Source of the DNA: Candidatus Latescibacterota bacterium
GTDB taxonomy: Bacteria > Latescibacterota > UBA2968
Assembly (NCBI GenBank): GCA_022823725.1
Contig: JAJEHL010000031.1
Span: 1 to 64,000, forward strand
DNA: 64,000 bases
Reading direction: 5' to 3'
Shown here one piece after another: positions 25,296 through 36,268 of this stretch. Both the position numbers and the translations under genes were made by a program. Each line of letters starts with the position of its first letter. The first letter of the stretch is position 1. Below the pieces are notes generated by a model, which worked only from the letters and a program-made list of their open reading frames with translations, did no database searches and was not told where the DNA came from.

Positions 25296-26532
25296 TGAAG
25301 TGCTCCTGATGGGATGAATTATCGTGCAGTTTTGTGAGTAAGGTTTGTGTTTCGTCAATCCAGCGTTCACCTGTGCCGGGAACAACGCAGGCGCGGTTGT
25401 ATTCGGGTGGGTCGCTGGGGTAGGGGGTAACGCCGTAGCCACCGAAGTTATACGCGCGGCGATTTGGCACATAGCCACATGACCCCTGGGAATAGCCCAT
25501 GACAATCGTGCGTGCAAAGGGGGATGACGATTGGGTGGATAGAGATAGCTCGATGAAGGGTTCACCCTGCCAGAAGACGAGTGATAGGTCGTCGCTTATG
25601 CGGATGGCGGGGATTTCGATTCGGATGGTTTTTTCGTTTGTGTATCGGTTGGGAAGTGTGTCTTGCCAGCGCTCTACTTTAAGTGAAAGATTTTTTTCTG
25701 GCGTTGCTTGTGTCCAGGCAACGATGGCTTCTCTGGCGAGTGCTTTGCCCATTTCTTCGACCGTATCATAATTGTCTCTGGGTTCCTGAATCGGAAGTAT
25801 GTTGCCACATGCCCCTTGTAGAAATATTGAGAAAGGTACAGATGTGCCTGCTTCAAAGTGGCGACAGGTAGCACCGGGATATTCCGCGGTGAAGAGACGA
25901 TTGGCGGTCATCATGATGACGGGATGAGCGGCAAAGTGGATTGCGGTCGCGATGGGTTGGCCATTGGGTGTGTCGAATCGCAGGACAGTGACTGCGGGGT
26001 CAACAGGGCCGTTGGGCAGTTTTTCGGGATTGAGATTAAACGATTTAAAGCTGCCGTCGGGCAATATCTGGCGTCTGTTGTAGGCGAGGTCGGTGTTGAC
26101 AGAGCCAGTTGAGAGTGTGGCGGGTTTAAGATTGGTTATAGACGCGACAGCCGCATCGACAACCTGCTTTCTCATGTGAACAATCGCATCATCTTCGGGG
26201 CTTCCGCCAAAGTAATAGATGCATTCTGGGCCACTGTGATTGTGGGTGCCACACAGGATCAGGTTTTCGGGTGGAAGATCGGATTGTGTGGCAAAAGCAT
26301 CGCGCATGGCATCGACGTCGATCCACTGAAAGCTCAGGAGATCTGCCGAGCAAATGACGATCGTGGTCGTATCGTCAGATAGTGCCAGCGCTTTGACGTA
26401 TAATGGGTCATGGATGCCTTCTGCAATGCGCGGTTGCATGGGCGAGCGGTTTACGGGAAAGGCACCCATAGCCGATCCCGTAGATGGCGTGATGTCTCGT
26501 TGTGCTGTACCAATCTTTATTATATCTGCCAA
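25288..26532 (-). CDS. Neutral/alkaline ceramidase-like N-terminal domain protein
   Basis: The start is a TTG at 26532, preceded by AGGAG, because the family N-terminus KIGTAQRDITPSTGSAMGAF follows directly. The 414-aa protein carries GTHNHSGP near residues 94-101 (zinc histidines and catalytic Ser in neutral ceramidases) and HFAAHPVIM (another zinc histidine), then QGACGNILPIQ. Proteins of this group without the C-terminal domain are common beside sulfatases in environmental bacteria; their substrate is usually not known. There is no signal peptide. The stop overlaps the start of the DegT gene, suggesting translational coupling. Hydrolysis of an amide or ester is the inferred reaction. Confidence 0.75.
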   Translation of the reverse strand: MADIIKIGTAQRDITPSTGSAMGAFPVNRSPMQPRIAEGIHDPLYVKALALSDDTTTIVICSADLLSFQWIDVDAMRDAFATQSDLPPENLILCGTHNHSGPECIYYFGGSPEDDAIVHMRKQVVDAAVASITNLKPATLSTGSVNTDLAYNRRQILPDGSFKSFNLNPEKLPNGPVDPAVTVLRFDTPNGQPIATAIHFAAHPVIMMTANRLFTAEYPGATCRHFEAGTSVPFSIFLQGACGNILPIQEPRDNYDTVEEMGKALAREAIVAWTQATPEKNLSLKVERWQDTLPNRYTNEKTIRIEIPAIRISDDLSLVFWQGEPFIELSLSTQSSSPFARTIVMGYSQGSCGYVPNRRAYNFGGYGVTPYPSDPPEYNRACVVPGTGERWIDETQTLLTKLHDNSSHQEHFNA

Positions 26533-26613
26533 GGCTCAGATCTCCTGTTTTGTATTCGAAAAAGGGTTCCAGGCCCATCTCACCATAGCGACGGCCAATG
26601 CCGCTTTGTTTAA
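26533..26613 (-). pseudogene. 3-prime stub of an aldehyde dehydrogenase gene
   Basis: Out of frame with both neighbours, the minus strand here encodes FKQSGIGRRYGEMGLEPFFE then YKT. This is the conserved C-terminal loop and oligomerisation strand of aldehyde dehydrogenases. The stub is joined directly to the last codons of the sulfatase upstream, and its end overlaps the ribosome-binding region and TTG start of the ceramidase-like gene. The remaining 450 or so residues are absent. It is read as leftover from an older gene at this site. Confidence 0.65.
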
Positions 26614-28013
26614 AGCGTCATCACATTCCACTGTTGTGTCGGATAATCTACCCACTGTTTTGATCCGCGCTCAAACGCCCGCCGATACTCAGCCATTGCG
26701 CCTGCTTGTAGTTCTGCAATTCGCGGTGCATGTGCCGGGTCATTTGCCAAATTCACAAACTCATACGGGTCTTCAGCAATGTGATAAAGCTCTGGTCCAT
26801 AAGGTCCGTGAATATATTTCCACTCCTGCGTGCGAATGCTCAGGCTTAAATCTCGCGGATACTGTAACTCCGTAATCGCCACCTCGCGTTCACGACCATC
26901 AGCCAGCGACTTCAAACTCATGCCGGGTAAATGCACGGGTATATCCATTCCCGCAAAATCGAATGCTGTAGGTAGTACGTCCAATAGATTCACAAGTGAA
27001 TCGCTCACCAAACCCGTTTGAAATCCCTTTGGCGGTTTTACAATGAATGGAATGCGAATGGCCTGTTCGTAGAGATTGTATTTCGAAAATGCGGTCACGC
27101 CTCGCGATCCCAACAGTTCACCGTGGTCAGAAAGAAAAATGATCAGCGTGTCATCGTACAATCCATTGCGGTCCAAAGCGTCTATCACTTGCTGGTGACA
27201 CTGGTCGCAGGCCGTGACAAAAGCCATGTAATTTGCAATCGCATCTCGCAGTTCTTCTCGTTCTAATCCGACAAAATTGGGATAGGCATCTCTATCGGGT
27301 AAATTATCCGGCGGTTCAGGTGGTAACGCAACGTCAGCAGGGTCGTATAAATCTGCCAAATTAGCTGGTGTTACATGAGGCGCATGAGGCCCTGACAAAC
27401 TGCAAATCATGAAAAACGGATTGTCCTTGTTCTCTTCCACAAAGGCAGCAGCCTGTCCGCCAACCCACCAGTCGCGCGTTTGCTCTAACCTCAAGCTGGT
27501 CGTAAACCCCTTAAATGCCGCCGCGCAATTGTCTCCACCCTGACCAATCCCACGCGCTTCCCGCTCGCCTGTCCCCGTTTCCACCCAATCCCGATGTTCC
27601 GCCACAAAATGGCTGTCCATGCGCTCGCCCGTCTCGTGAAACGGCCCTGCCCGATGATCAAATCCGTAATAGTTGTTGCGTTCAATAGCCGCCTGATACG
27701 GTATTGTATGCATCTTGCCAAAGGCACCCGTTACAAAACCCGCCTGCCCAAACGCCTTTCCCATTGTCCACTCGGGGATTTGTGCGGGATCTAATAAATG
27801 CCGATTGGAATAAATCCCAGACTGAAATGCATATCGCCCGTGCAACATCGAATGGCGACTCGGCAAACACGGCGATACAGCACACGTTGCCTGCGTGAAC
27901 CGATTGCCGTCCTGAGCCAAACGATCATACGCAGGTGTCTGTAACCCCGGATAACCTGCACATCCGAGAAAGGAATGCGCGTGTTGATCGTTCATTAAAA
28001 TCACAACATTCAT
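26610..28013 (-). CDS. Type I sulfatase, no signal peptide
   Basis: The ATG at 28013 follows AGGAGG at a 6-base spacing, giving 467 aa; an earlier in-frame start at 28070 lies in the neighbouring gap. The protein begins MNVVILMNDQHAH, with no signal peptide. The formylglycine motif is C49-L-P-S-R53, followed by LHGR. GKMHTIPY, LSGPHAPH and FLSDHGEL give the remaining conserved metal and sulfate ligands. The gene lies 25 bases after the broken sulfatase and before the ALDH stub. The C-terminal tail is typical of choline-sulfatase/phosphonate-hydrolase-like members. The substrate is unknown. Confidence 0.9.
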   Translation of the reverse strand: MNVVILMNDQHAHSFLGCAGYPGLQTPAYDRLAQDGNRFTQATCAVSPCLPSRHSMLHGRYAFQSGIYSNRHLLDPAQIPEWTMGKAFGQAGFVTGAFGKMHTIPYQAAIERNNYYGFDHRAGPFHETGERMDSHFVAEHRDWVETGTGEREARGIGQGGDNCAAAFKGFTTSLRLEQTRDWWVGGQAAAFVEENKDNPFFMICSLSGPHAPHVTPANLADLYDPADVALPPEPPDNLPDRDAYPNFVGLEREELRDAIANYMAFVTACDQCHQQVIDALDRNGLYDDTLIIFLSDHGELLGSRGVTAFSKYNLYEQAIRIPFIVKPPKGFQTGLVSDSLVNLLDVLPTAFDFAGMDIPVHLPGMSLKSLADGREREVAITELQYPRDLSLSIRTQEWKYIHGPYGPELYHIAEDPYEFVNLANDPAHAPRIAELQAGAMAEYRRAFERGSKQWVDYPTQQWNVMTL

Positions 28014-28038
28014 AACCATCCTCCTGAAAGTCGAGCGA

Positions 28039-29015
28039 TCAGTAAATATATCGCACCCGCCTGAACTCACCGAGCATTGGGTCCTTTACGCGTTCCATGT
28101 GGCCTTGCATACATTGCATTAGCGATTCCTGCAATGCCTTGTGTGTCTCGATACCGAAGAGGTTGTGCAGTTCGTGTGGATCGTTTTCGAGATCATATAG
28201 CTCGCCGATATCCGATTGATTAAATACGAACTTGTGCGTCCTGGTGCGTACCATACGAGACTTGTGCTCCTGAATCTGACCGTTGAACTGACAATACACG
28301 CTGTCACGTCCCGGCGGTTCATCCTCACCCTTTAAGAGCGAGAGAATGCTCTGTGTGTCGGGTACAATATCGGGTTGCAGCCCGGCGGCTTCCAAAAAAC
28401 TCGGAAACAGATCTTGCAGATAGACGAATTCGTCGTTCTCTCGGCCTGGCTGTCGGCATTATGGAGGCCGTGCAATTCCCGATTTCGCTGCCCTGGATTT
28501 CCCTGGGCATAGAACGCTTCTATAAGCTCTGGCGGTTCCAGATTCTTCTCGTTCAAATAGTCCAGATAATTCCCCGCAATCTGAGAATCCTGCCGCGCAC
28601 CGCTCTTGATACCTGGCATATTGATATTGGACGCGGGATAGCCATATCCTGGGAAATCTCGTTTACAGCGAAATCCCCAATCACTCGGATTCTTCTGGTG
28701 ATCCACATGCCACTTTCCCGCATACCCCAGGTTGTATCCTGCCCGGGGTAGCTCTGTCGCGAAATTGGGAAGCGACTGATCCAACTGACCGCCGTTGGTT
28801 TCAACCCCGGTAATGTGACCGTACCGGCCTGTAAATAGCGCGGCTCGACCGGGCGCACATGGGATGATAAGCGGAAAAGCATTGTTGAAACGCACGCCCC
28901 GGCTTGCCAGGTTGTCAATATGTGGTGTTCTGCACTGGGAGGCACCATAACAACCCAGCAGATCCCAGCGCTGTTGATCTGTTAGAATGAGCAGAATATT
29001 CGGTTTTTCTTGCAT
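28039..29015 (-). pseudogene. Sulfatase gene with internal deletion and frameshift
   Basis: The N-terminal part (ATG at 29015) has PNILLILTDQQRWDLLG, the formylglycine motif C-A-P-G-R and a GKWHVD motif, about 190 residues. The frame then changes near 28436-28443, where the other frame continues with NDEFVYLQDLFPSFLEAAGL, the usual C-terminal quarter of sulfatases, to the stop at 28039. In addition, the central part with the second His motif and SDHG metal site, about 130 residues in relatives, is absent. Two lesions make a sequencing error an incomplete explanation. The gene sits between an intact sulfatase and a PhyH gene. Confidence 0.8.
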
Positions 29016-29037
29016 ACTTGTGTCCTCACAATTTTTT

Positions 29038-29901
29038 CTAACTCGCCATTGCCAGTACCTGGTCTTCATCAATCAGGAATTCTTTTGGTAAATCGAGGGG
29101 GTGGCCGTTTTCACACACGGGCAAATAATCCAGATATTTATTTTTGGGCCTGAGGGCCCGCATCCAGGGCACATCGCGTTTGGCAATAAACGTCCCTGCC
29201 AGGCCGATGCGTTGTTTGTCTGAACGGTTTGGCCCGCTGTAGTGCAATGCATTTTGATGCCACACGAGAATATCTCCGGGTTCCATCTCACAGGCCACCG
29301 CATCCTGTTTCGGGTTATAGCCGTGATCGCGCGGATCCACTTCCGTGAGCTTATTGCCCTGCCGCTGGTGTGCTATGCGTCCCAGCTTCTGCGAAAAAGG
29401 AATCAACTGTAAGCATCCATTCTCTTTTGTCGCCCGATCAATTGCAATCCAAAAATCAAACATCACAGGTTCGTTGGGATCATAGGGGGCCGGGGGCATG
29501 CTCCATGCCGCAGAATCCTGATGCCAGGGCGTAATAGAACCGTGTCTGGGTGGTTTTAGAAAGAAACCACCGGCGTTTACACAAAAGTCATCCTGTAAAA
29601 CAGAGCGCACCAGTTCGACGGTTCGCGGATTTGAAATCATCTTTTTCCAGAGTGTCTCATTGTGATACGCCGGACTATTCAAGCGATAAAATCGGTGCAA
29701 TGGATTCCCGGCATTCGGCTGGTCCTCCTTTACATGCCCAACTCCTAATTGTTCATATATGTCGGCGTGTTCGGCAATAAACCGAACGCGCTCTTTGATT
29801 ATGGGGATATCGTCCTGGTTCAACAATCCCTGAAAGATGAAATATCCCTTGTCCAGCAATTCCCGGTTCCAATTCTTGTCGCGTATCTCGTCTCTTTTCA
29901 T
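29038..29901 (-). CDS. Phytanoyl-CoA dioxygenase (PhyH) family Fe/2OG oxygenase
   Basis: The ATG at 29901 (287 aa) is preferred over the in-frame 29952 because it avoids overlap with the upstream gene. NWNRELLDKGYFIFQGLL is the family N-terminus; the metal ligands are H127-x-D129 in TPWHQDSA, with the distal histidine in ALHYSGPNRSDKQR, where the final basic residue should bind 2-oxoglutarate. It contains an extended NPLHRFYRLNSP segment. It lies just upstream of the broken sulfatase gene, part of the minus-strand cluster. The substrate is unknown. Confidence 0.9.
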   Translation of the reverse strand: MKRDEIRDKNWNRELLDKGYFIFQGLLNQDDIPIIKERVRFIAEHADIYEQLGVGHVKEDQPNAGNPLHRFYRLNSPAYHNETLWKKMISNPRTVELVRSVLQDDFCVNAGGFFLKPPRHGSITPWHQDSAAWSMPPAPYDPNEPVMFDFWIAIDRATKENGCLQLIPFSQKLGRIAHQRQGNKLTEVDPRDHGYNPKQDAVACEMEPGDILVWHQNALHYSGPNRSDKQRIGLAGTFIAKRDVPWMRALRPKNKYLDYLPVCENGHPLDLPKEFLIDEDQVLAMAS

Positions 29902-29923
29902 AGTAGTTTCCTCTGTTAATGGT

Positions 29924-31081
29924 CTAATCCGCCAGCCCATCCCGGTTTTCATCGTCTATGCCGGCATAGGGGCTTTCAACGATTGCTTCCCAGGCCACCC
30001 GACGCATAATCCTGTCAACCCGTTCGGAGATCCCCTCCGGCGCGTAATCGGCGATGGTTTCCGGGCTTCTCCGGTAAAGCATTCCGAAGTACATATATCC
30101 CGCCAGTTGCTCAATTCCGCTTGTTCTGGATAGATGACCGCCGTCTCGATAGATCCCGCGTTTGCCGGCTCGCCCCCGATCTTCATCGATGCAGTCAAAT
30201 TCTGGCAGTTTCCCATCATGGTACAGCCGGATCATCTTCATGACGGCTTCTCCCGCTGGGATCATGTGAACTTTTCCAGGGTATTTCTCTTCCAAACTGG
30301 TGTATAGCTGTTCAGCGATGGTTTTTTGCAGGTATTTGTGATCGGCCTCCAGGCTGGCCATTACCTCATCGGGCTGCTTTTCCTTGTAAGAGGGAAGATG
30401 TCGTGGCCATCCGTCCTGGATGTAGAATCTCATTTCGGGATTGTTCTCAAGGCAGAAGTCGATCCACTGTGTGTAATATTCGGGCAGGTCATCGTAATAG
30501 CATCCCCAGGTCATGACGTCCCATTCGCCAGTCGCAATCGCGGGCAGCAAAACGGGCGCAGGGGGTGTGTCTTCGTTCCATTTGCCGAATTCCTTGAGCC
30601 ATATTGCATTGGCGGCGCCTGTTGATCCGCCCCCTCCGTGGACTCGCTGGCGATGGCCCGTGTATCCCGCCGCCTCGGCAATTTCGAGGAGCTTGTTTCG
30701 GCCCGGTGCGACCCAGCTATGTCCCGTCATTACGATTCGAAGGCCATTCCCTTTCTCAAAGGATAAGGGACCTCGCTGTGCCGAGTTTTTCCCCATTTCT
30801 ATGAATTTGGCGAACTCGGCTTTGTCCGGTGTGTGAATCAGGGTCTTTTGTATCCGCGCGCCAGTCCGGTTGGGTTGCGTGCTGTTCGGCCCAATTCTTT
30901 CGGCCTGATATGTGCGCCATTCCGCTGCTGTAAGGATTCCGTCTTTATTTTTATCTGCCTTCGGGTGCTGCGCCAGGAATCTTTTGAAGCGCGGATCCGT
31001 CTCCGATGTTCTCTGTTGCGCCAAAGCCAGTCCCATAAAACTGCAAAGGCAAACTGCAAAGATGAACCATTTTGTTTTCAT
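29924..31081 (-). CDS. Secreted EF-hand protein with SGNH/GDSL-like hydrolase domain
   Basis: The ATG at 31081 gives 385 aa starting with a clear signal peptide (KTKWFIFAVCLCSFMGLALA). An EF-hand loop follows at about 40-55 (DKNKDGILTAAEW), a calcium-binding-like motif. The middle part starts IVMTGHSWVAPGRN with a possible catalytic Ser, and DGGHLS near the C-terminus supplies the Asp/His pair, which suggests a GDSL/SGNH-type esterase such as carbohydrate deacetylase. The C-terminus IDDENRDGLAD looks like a second EF-hand-type loop. The hydrolase call is by eye. It is the most upstream gene of the minus cluster and divergent from the next. Confidence 0.6.
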   Translation of the reverse strand: MKTKWFIFAVCLCSFMGLALAQQRTSETDPRFKRFLAQHPKADKNKDGILTAAEWRTYQAERIGPNSTQPNRTGARIQKTLIHTPDKAEFAKFIEMGKNSAQRGPLSFEKGNGLRIVMTGHSWVAPGRNKLLEIAEAAGYTGHRQRVHGGGGSTGAANAIWLKEFGKWNEDTPPAPVLLPAIATGEWDVMTWGCYYDDLPEYYTQWIDFCLENNPEMRFYIQDGWPRHLPSYKEKQPDEVMASLEADHKYLQKTIAEQLYTSLEEKYPGKVHMIPAGEAVMKMIRLYHDGKLPEFDCIDEDRGRAGKRGIYRDGGHLSRTSGIEQLAGYMYFGMLYRRSPETIADYAPEGISERVDRIMRRVAWEAIVESPYAGIDDENRDGLAD

Positions 31082-31221
31082 CGGCTGCTCCTCCGGGGTA
31101 GGGGTGGGAAATACACTTGACAATATAGCTTCCGATACGGGTCATTTCCAGCGGTATTTCTCTATGTCCAGGACATCAGAAAAAGAATGAGACCCTGCGC
31201 TGAGAAGTTGAATTACCCCAA

Positions 31222-31282
31222 CCAAATTCCTCTTGCATGGGAACGAGAGAACCCATTTATTTTTTTTCGCAGGCTTGCAACG
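31222..31282 (+). promoter_or_regulatory. Promoter element shared with katG (copy A)
   Basis: A 61-base block about 53 bases upstream of the substrate-binding protein start is closely repeated upstream of katG (33843-33907). It contains TTGCAT (31233-31238), a 17-base spacer and TTTATT (31256-31261), a fair sigma70-type promoter, conserved in both copies along with the spacer sequence. After the -10 region both copies share GGCTTGCAACG. The rest of the intergenic region is not similar, so this looks like a shared control element. Confidence 0.55.
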
Positions 31283-31334
31283 CTTCCATAAGGAAATTAC
31301 CTTTTCTATAAATTATTTGGGGAAAAATCTTCTC

Positions 31335-32477
31335 ATGAGAATAAAAATTTTAACATCTGCGCTTCTGCTGGCAATTGTTACTCTGACTATTGGGCTTTCC
31401 AGTGGCGATGAGGCCGTCACGGCAATGTCCGATAACGAGATTTCCATCGGTATGGTCGTAGCACTAACAGGACATCACGCCGAACCGTATGGGCTCCCAA
31501 TGCAACGCGGGTTTGAATTGGCACGAGAAGAGATTAACAATCTCGGTGATGTAAGACTTGCGTTTATAACCGTGGACGATATGAGCACCCCGGACGGGGC
31601 AAAGGTAGCTGTAAGGCACCTGGTGGATCAAGGCGTACCTGCTATCGTTGGGCTTGCTATCTCGACGCATCTTAAAGAGGCTGCTCCAATTGCGCAGAAA
31701 AATAAGGTCATAGCCTTCAGCTCAGTCTCCTCCGCTGCAGGTTTGAGCGCGATCGGGGATTTTATCTTCCGGACCAGTCTCGCTGTGAATATAAGCGTTC
31801 CCAGTGGTGTGAGGGCGACTCAGCAGAAACTCGGCTATAAAAAGGTGGCAACGATATATGATGAGATTGATGTCTATGCCACAAGTAGCAACGAAATGCT
31901 AAGGACAGTGCTTGAGGCAAACGAGGTCGAGATTCTAACTCAAGAAACTTTCAAAACCGGCGATACCGATTTTTCTCAACAATTAACCAATATAATGGCG
32001 ATGGAGCCGGACGCGCTCTTTATCTCCGCGCTTTCACAAGAAATAGCGGGGATTCTCGCACAGACACCCGAGGTAGGTTTCCCCGATGCTATTCAGATTA
32101 TTGCGCCGGATTTAACCGCGGATGAAGTCCAAAAGGCGGGTGAGGGTGCCGAAGGAACAATAGGTTTTATCGGATGGTCCAGTATATCTGACGCACCGGG
32201 AAACCAGGCCTTCGTTCGGAATTATCGAGCGAAATACGGTATTGAACCTGAACCCTGGGCGGCACAGTCGTATGCGACTCTTTATGTTCTCGTCAATGCA
32301 ATTAAGACAGCACAATCCACAAATTCGACCGCCATTCGGGATGCACTCGCACAGACGACGGATTTTCCCACAATTTTGGGAAAATTAGGCAATTACGCTT
32401 TTAATCCCGACGGAGACGCACTGTATGACCAAATTCTGGTAGTCATCAAGGACGGAAAATTTGAGTTTCTCGAATGA
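31335..32477 (+). CDS. ABC transporter substrate-binding protein, branched-chain amino acid type
   Basis: The ATG at 31335 gives 380 aa with a signal peptide (KILTSALLLAIVTLTIGLSS). The body starts EISIGMVVALTGHHAEPYG and continues with the type I periplasmic-binding-protein pattern, including DDMSTPDGAKVAVRHLVDQG, a hinge region and the family end LVNAIKTA, QTTDFPTILGKLG. Such proteins (Peripla_BP_6) bind amino acids, amides or aromatic acids for an ABC importer. No permease or ATPase gene is next to it, so it is an orphan here or works with a distant transporter. It overlaps the following ORF by 4 bases if the earlier start of that gene is used. Confidence 0.85.
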   Translation: MRIKILTSALLLAIVTLTIGLSSGDEAVTAMSDNEISIGMVVALTGHHAEPYGLPMQRGFELAREEINNLGDVRLAFITVDDMSTPDGAKVAVRHLVDQGVPAIVGLAISTHLKEAAPIAQKNKVIAFSSVSSAAGLSAIGDFIFRTSLAVNISVPSGVRATQQKLGYKKVATIYDEIDVYATSSNEMLRTVLEANEVEILTQETFKTGDTDFSQQLTNIMAMEPDALFISALSQEIAGILAQTPEVGFPDAIQIIAPDLTADEVQKAGEGAEGTIGFIGWSSISDAPGNQAFVRNYRAKYGIEPEPWAAQSYATLYVLVNAIKTAQSTNSTAIRDALAQTTDFPTILGKLGNYAFNPDGDALYDQILVVIKDGKFEFLE

Positions 32478-32515
32478 TCCGAAGTCGCTACTATAGGATA
32501 GTCAGGCTTGAGATT

Positions 32516-33802
32516 ATGATAAAAAAAATCACAGTGTTTTCAGTTGTATCTATATTGTTTTGTATTCCAATGACTGGTGCGGCGGAATGGCCCCAGTGGC
32601 GAGGTCCCAATCGCGATGGGGTCTCAGGTGAGGTGGGAATCCTTAAGGCGTGGCCTCCGAATGGTCCCAAGATGCTCTGGAGGGTCCCACTTGGAGAGGG
32701 TTTTTCTGGTATCTCGGTCTCTCAGGGACGTGTCTATACTATGTTCTCTAAAGAGGATGACGAGTTTGTCGTCTGCCTCGACGCCACAGATGGTAGGGAA
32801 ATTTGGCGTTTCCGATCGGACAGCACTTACTACGAATACGAGGGCGGTCATGGACCCCGTTCCACGCCAACGATCGATGGGGATCTCCTCTTTGCAATCA
32901 GTGCCCAGGGCAAACTATATGCCCTGAATGCTGCGAGTGGGCAAGAGGTCTGGTCCCATGATCTGCCGCGAAAGTTCGGGAGCAAAATGCCCAGATGGGG
33001 GTACAGCATATCGCCATTAGTTGATGGGGAGTTACTTCTGGTCGAAATCGGTGGAATACGCGAAAAATCCATCGTTGCTTTAAATAAAAACAGTGGTGAT
33101 GTGATATGGAGTTCCCATGAAGACAAACTTGGATACTCATCGCCCATCGCCATTACGGTCGATGGGGTTCGACAAATCATCTTTTTGACAGGGACTAATC
33201 TGGTTTCTGTTTCCCCAACCGATGGAACAATCTACTGGAAATATTCGTGGCAGACTCGTGGCAGACTTGGCTTCGATGTCAACGCTGCCACGCCGGTTTT
33301 TATTCCGCCGGATAAAGTTTTTATATCCACCGGGTACGGTACAGGTGCCGCTGTGCTACAACTGAGAGCTTTTGTTTCGCCCGACGATGACCGCGCTACA
33401 ACGGGTCAAGTCAAGGCAAACCGGGACGCAGTAAGGATTGAAGAGATTTGGAAAAGTCCTATAATGGAGAACAAATTAGCTTCGTCAGTGCTTTACGAAA
33501 ACCATCTGTATGGCTTCGACAATTCCATTTTAAAGTGTATTGAGGTAAATACTGGCGAGGAAAAGTGGAAGAGCCGTGGATTTGGAATGGGTACGGTGAT
33601 TCTTGCTGATGGTCACTTGATTCTTCTGAGCGACCGTGGCAAGTTAGGGCTAGCTGAGGCAACGCCCGCAGGATACAGAGAAAAAGCGAGTGCAAAGGTG
33701 CTGAGTGGACGGTGCTGGACTGTACCAGCACTTGCGAATGGTAAACTTTACGTACGAAACCTGGAGGAAATAGTCTGCTTAGACATAACAGGAACGCATT
33801 AG
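32516..33802 (+). CDS. Secreted PQQ-like beta-propeller repeat protein
   Basis: The ATG at 32516 is preferred over 32474 because a signal peptide (KKITVFSVVSILFCIPMTGA) follows it. The mature N-terminus AEWPQWRGPNRDGVS is the hallmark of PQQ-like repeat proteins of planctomycetes and relatives. About seven blades follow with DATDGREIWRF, LNAASGQEVWSH and ALNKNSGDVIWS patterns (428 aa). No PQQ-binding catalytic residues of alcohol dehydrogenases are evident, so it is probably a non-enzymatic propeller or scaffold outside the cytoplasm. It directly follows the substrate-binding protein, with which it is probably co-transcribed. Confidence 0.85.
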   Translation: MIKKITVFSVVSILFCIPMTGAAEWPQWRGPNRDGVSGEVGILKAWPPNGPKMLWRVPLGEGFSGISVSQGRVYTMFSKEDDEFVVCLDATDGREIWRFRSDSTYYEYEGGHGPRSTPTIDGDLLFAISAQGKLYALNAASGQEVWSHDLPRKFGSKMPRWGYSISPLVDGELLLVEIGGIREKSIVALNKNSGDVIWSSHEDKLGYSSPIAITVDGVRQIIFLTGTNLVSVSPTDGTIYWKYSWQTRGRLGFDVNAATPVFIPPDKVFISTGYGTGAAVLQLRAFVSPDDDRATTGQVKANRDAVRIEEIWKSPIMENKLASSVLYENHLYGFDNSILKCIEVNTGEEKWKSRGFGMGTVILADGHLILLSDRGKLGLAEATPAGYREKASAKVLSGRCWTVPALANGKLYVRNLEEIVCLDITGTH

Positions 33803-36082
<2,280 letters not shown>

Positions 36083-36128
36083 TCTCAGCGTGTGCTCGTA
36101 ACGAAAATCAGGAAACACCATGAGAGAA

Positions 36129-36155
36129 GGGGCGCGATAATCGCGCCCCTTTTTT
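36129..36155 (+). terminator. Strong intrinsic terminator after katG
   Basis: A perfect 9-bp stem, GGGGCGCGA with TCGCGCCCC, has a TAA loop and is followed by six T. It is 46 bases past the katG stop and should end the katG transcript, separating it from the sugar isomerase gene. Confidence 0.9.
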
Positions 36156-36268
36156 GCACTTTGCATTTTGTACATAACCGTCTATTTTGCAGCGCGACCC
36201 ACCAGGAAATAACAGACCTTCTGACCAATCAGCCAGAAATCACTGGCTCATAACCTGAGGACACCATT

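Noticed and set aside
31128-31200. A minus-strand frame reading SFSDVLDIEKYRWK before a stop, in the divergent gap
   Set aside because: Possibly a C-terminal stub, but too short and not recognised.
36188-36240. A short match (GCGACCCACCAG) between the gap after katG and the 3-prime end of the following isomerase gene
   Set aside because: Only about a dozen bases match; this could be chance or a very short paralogue scar.
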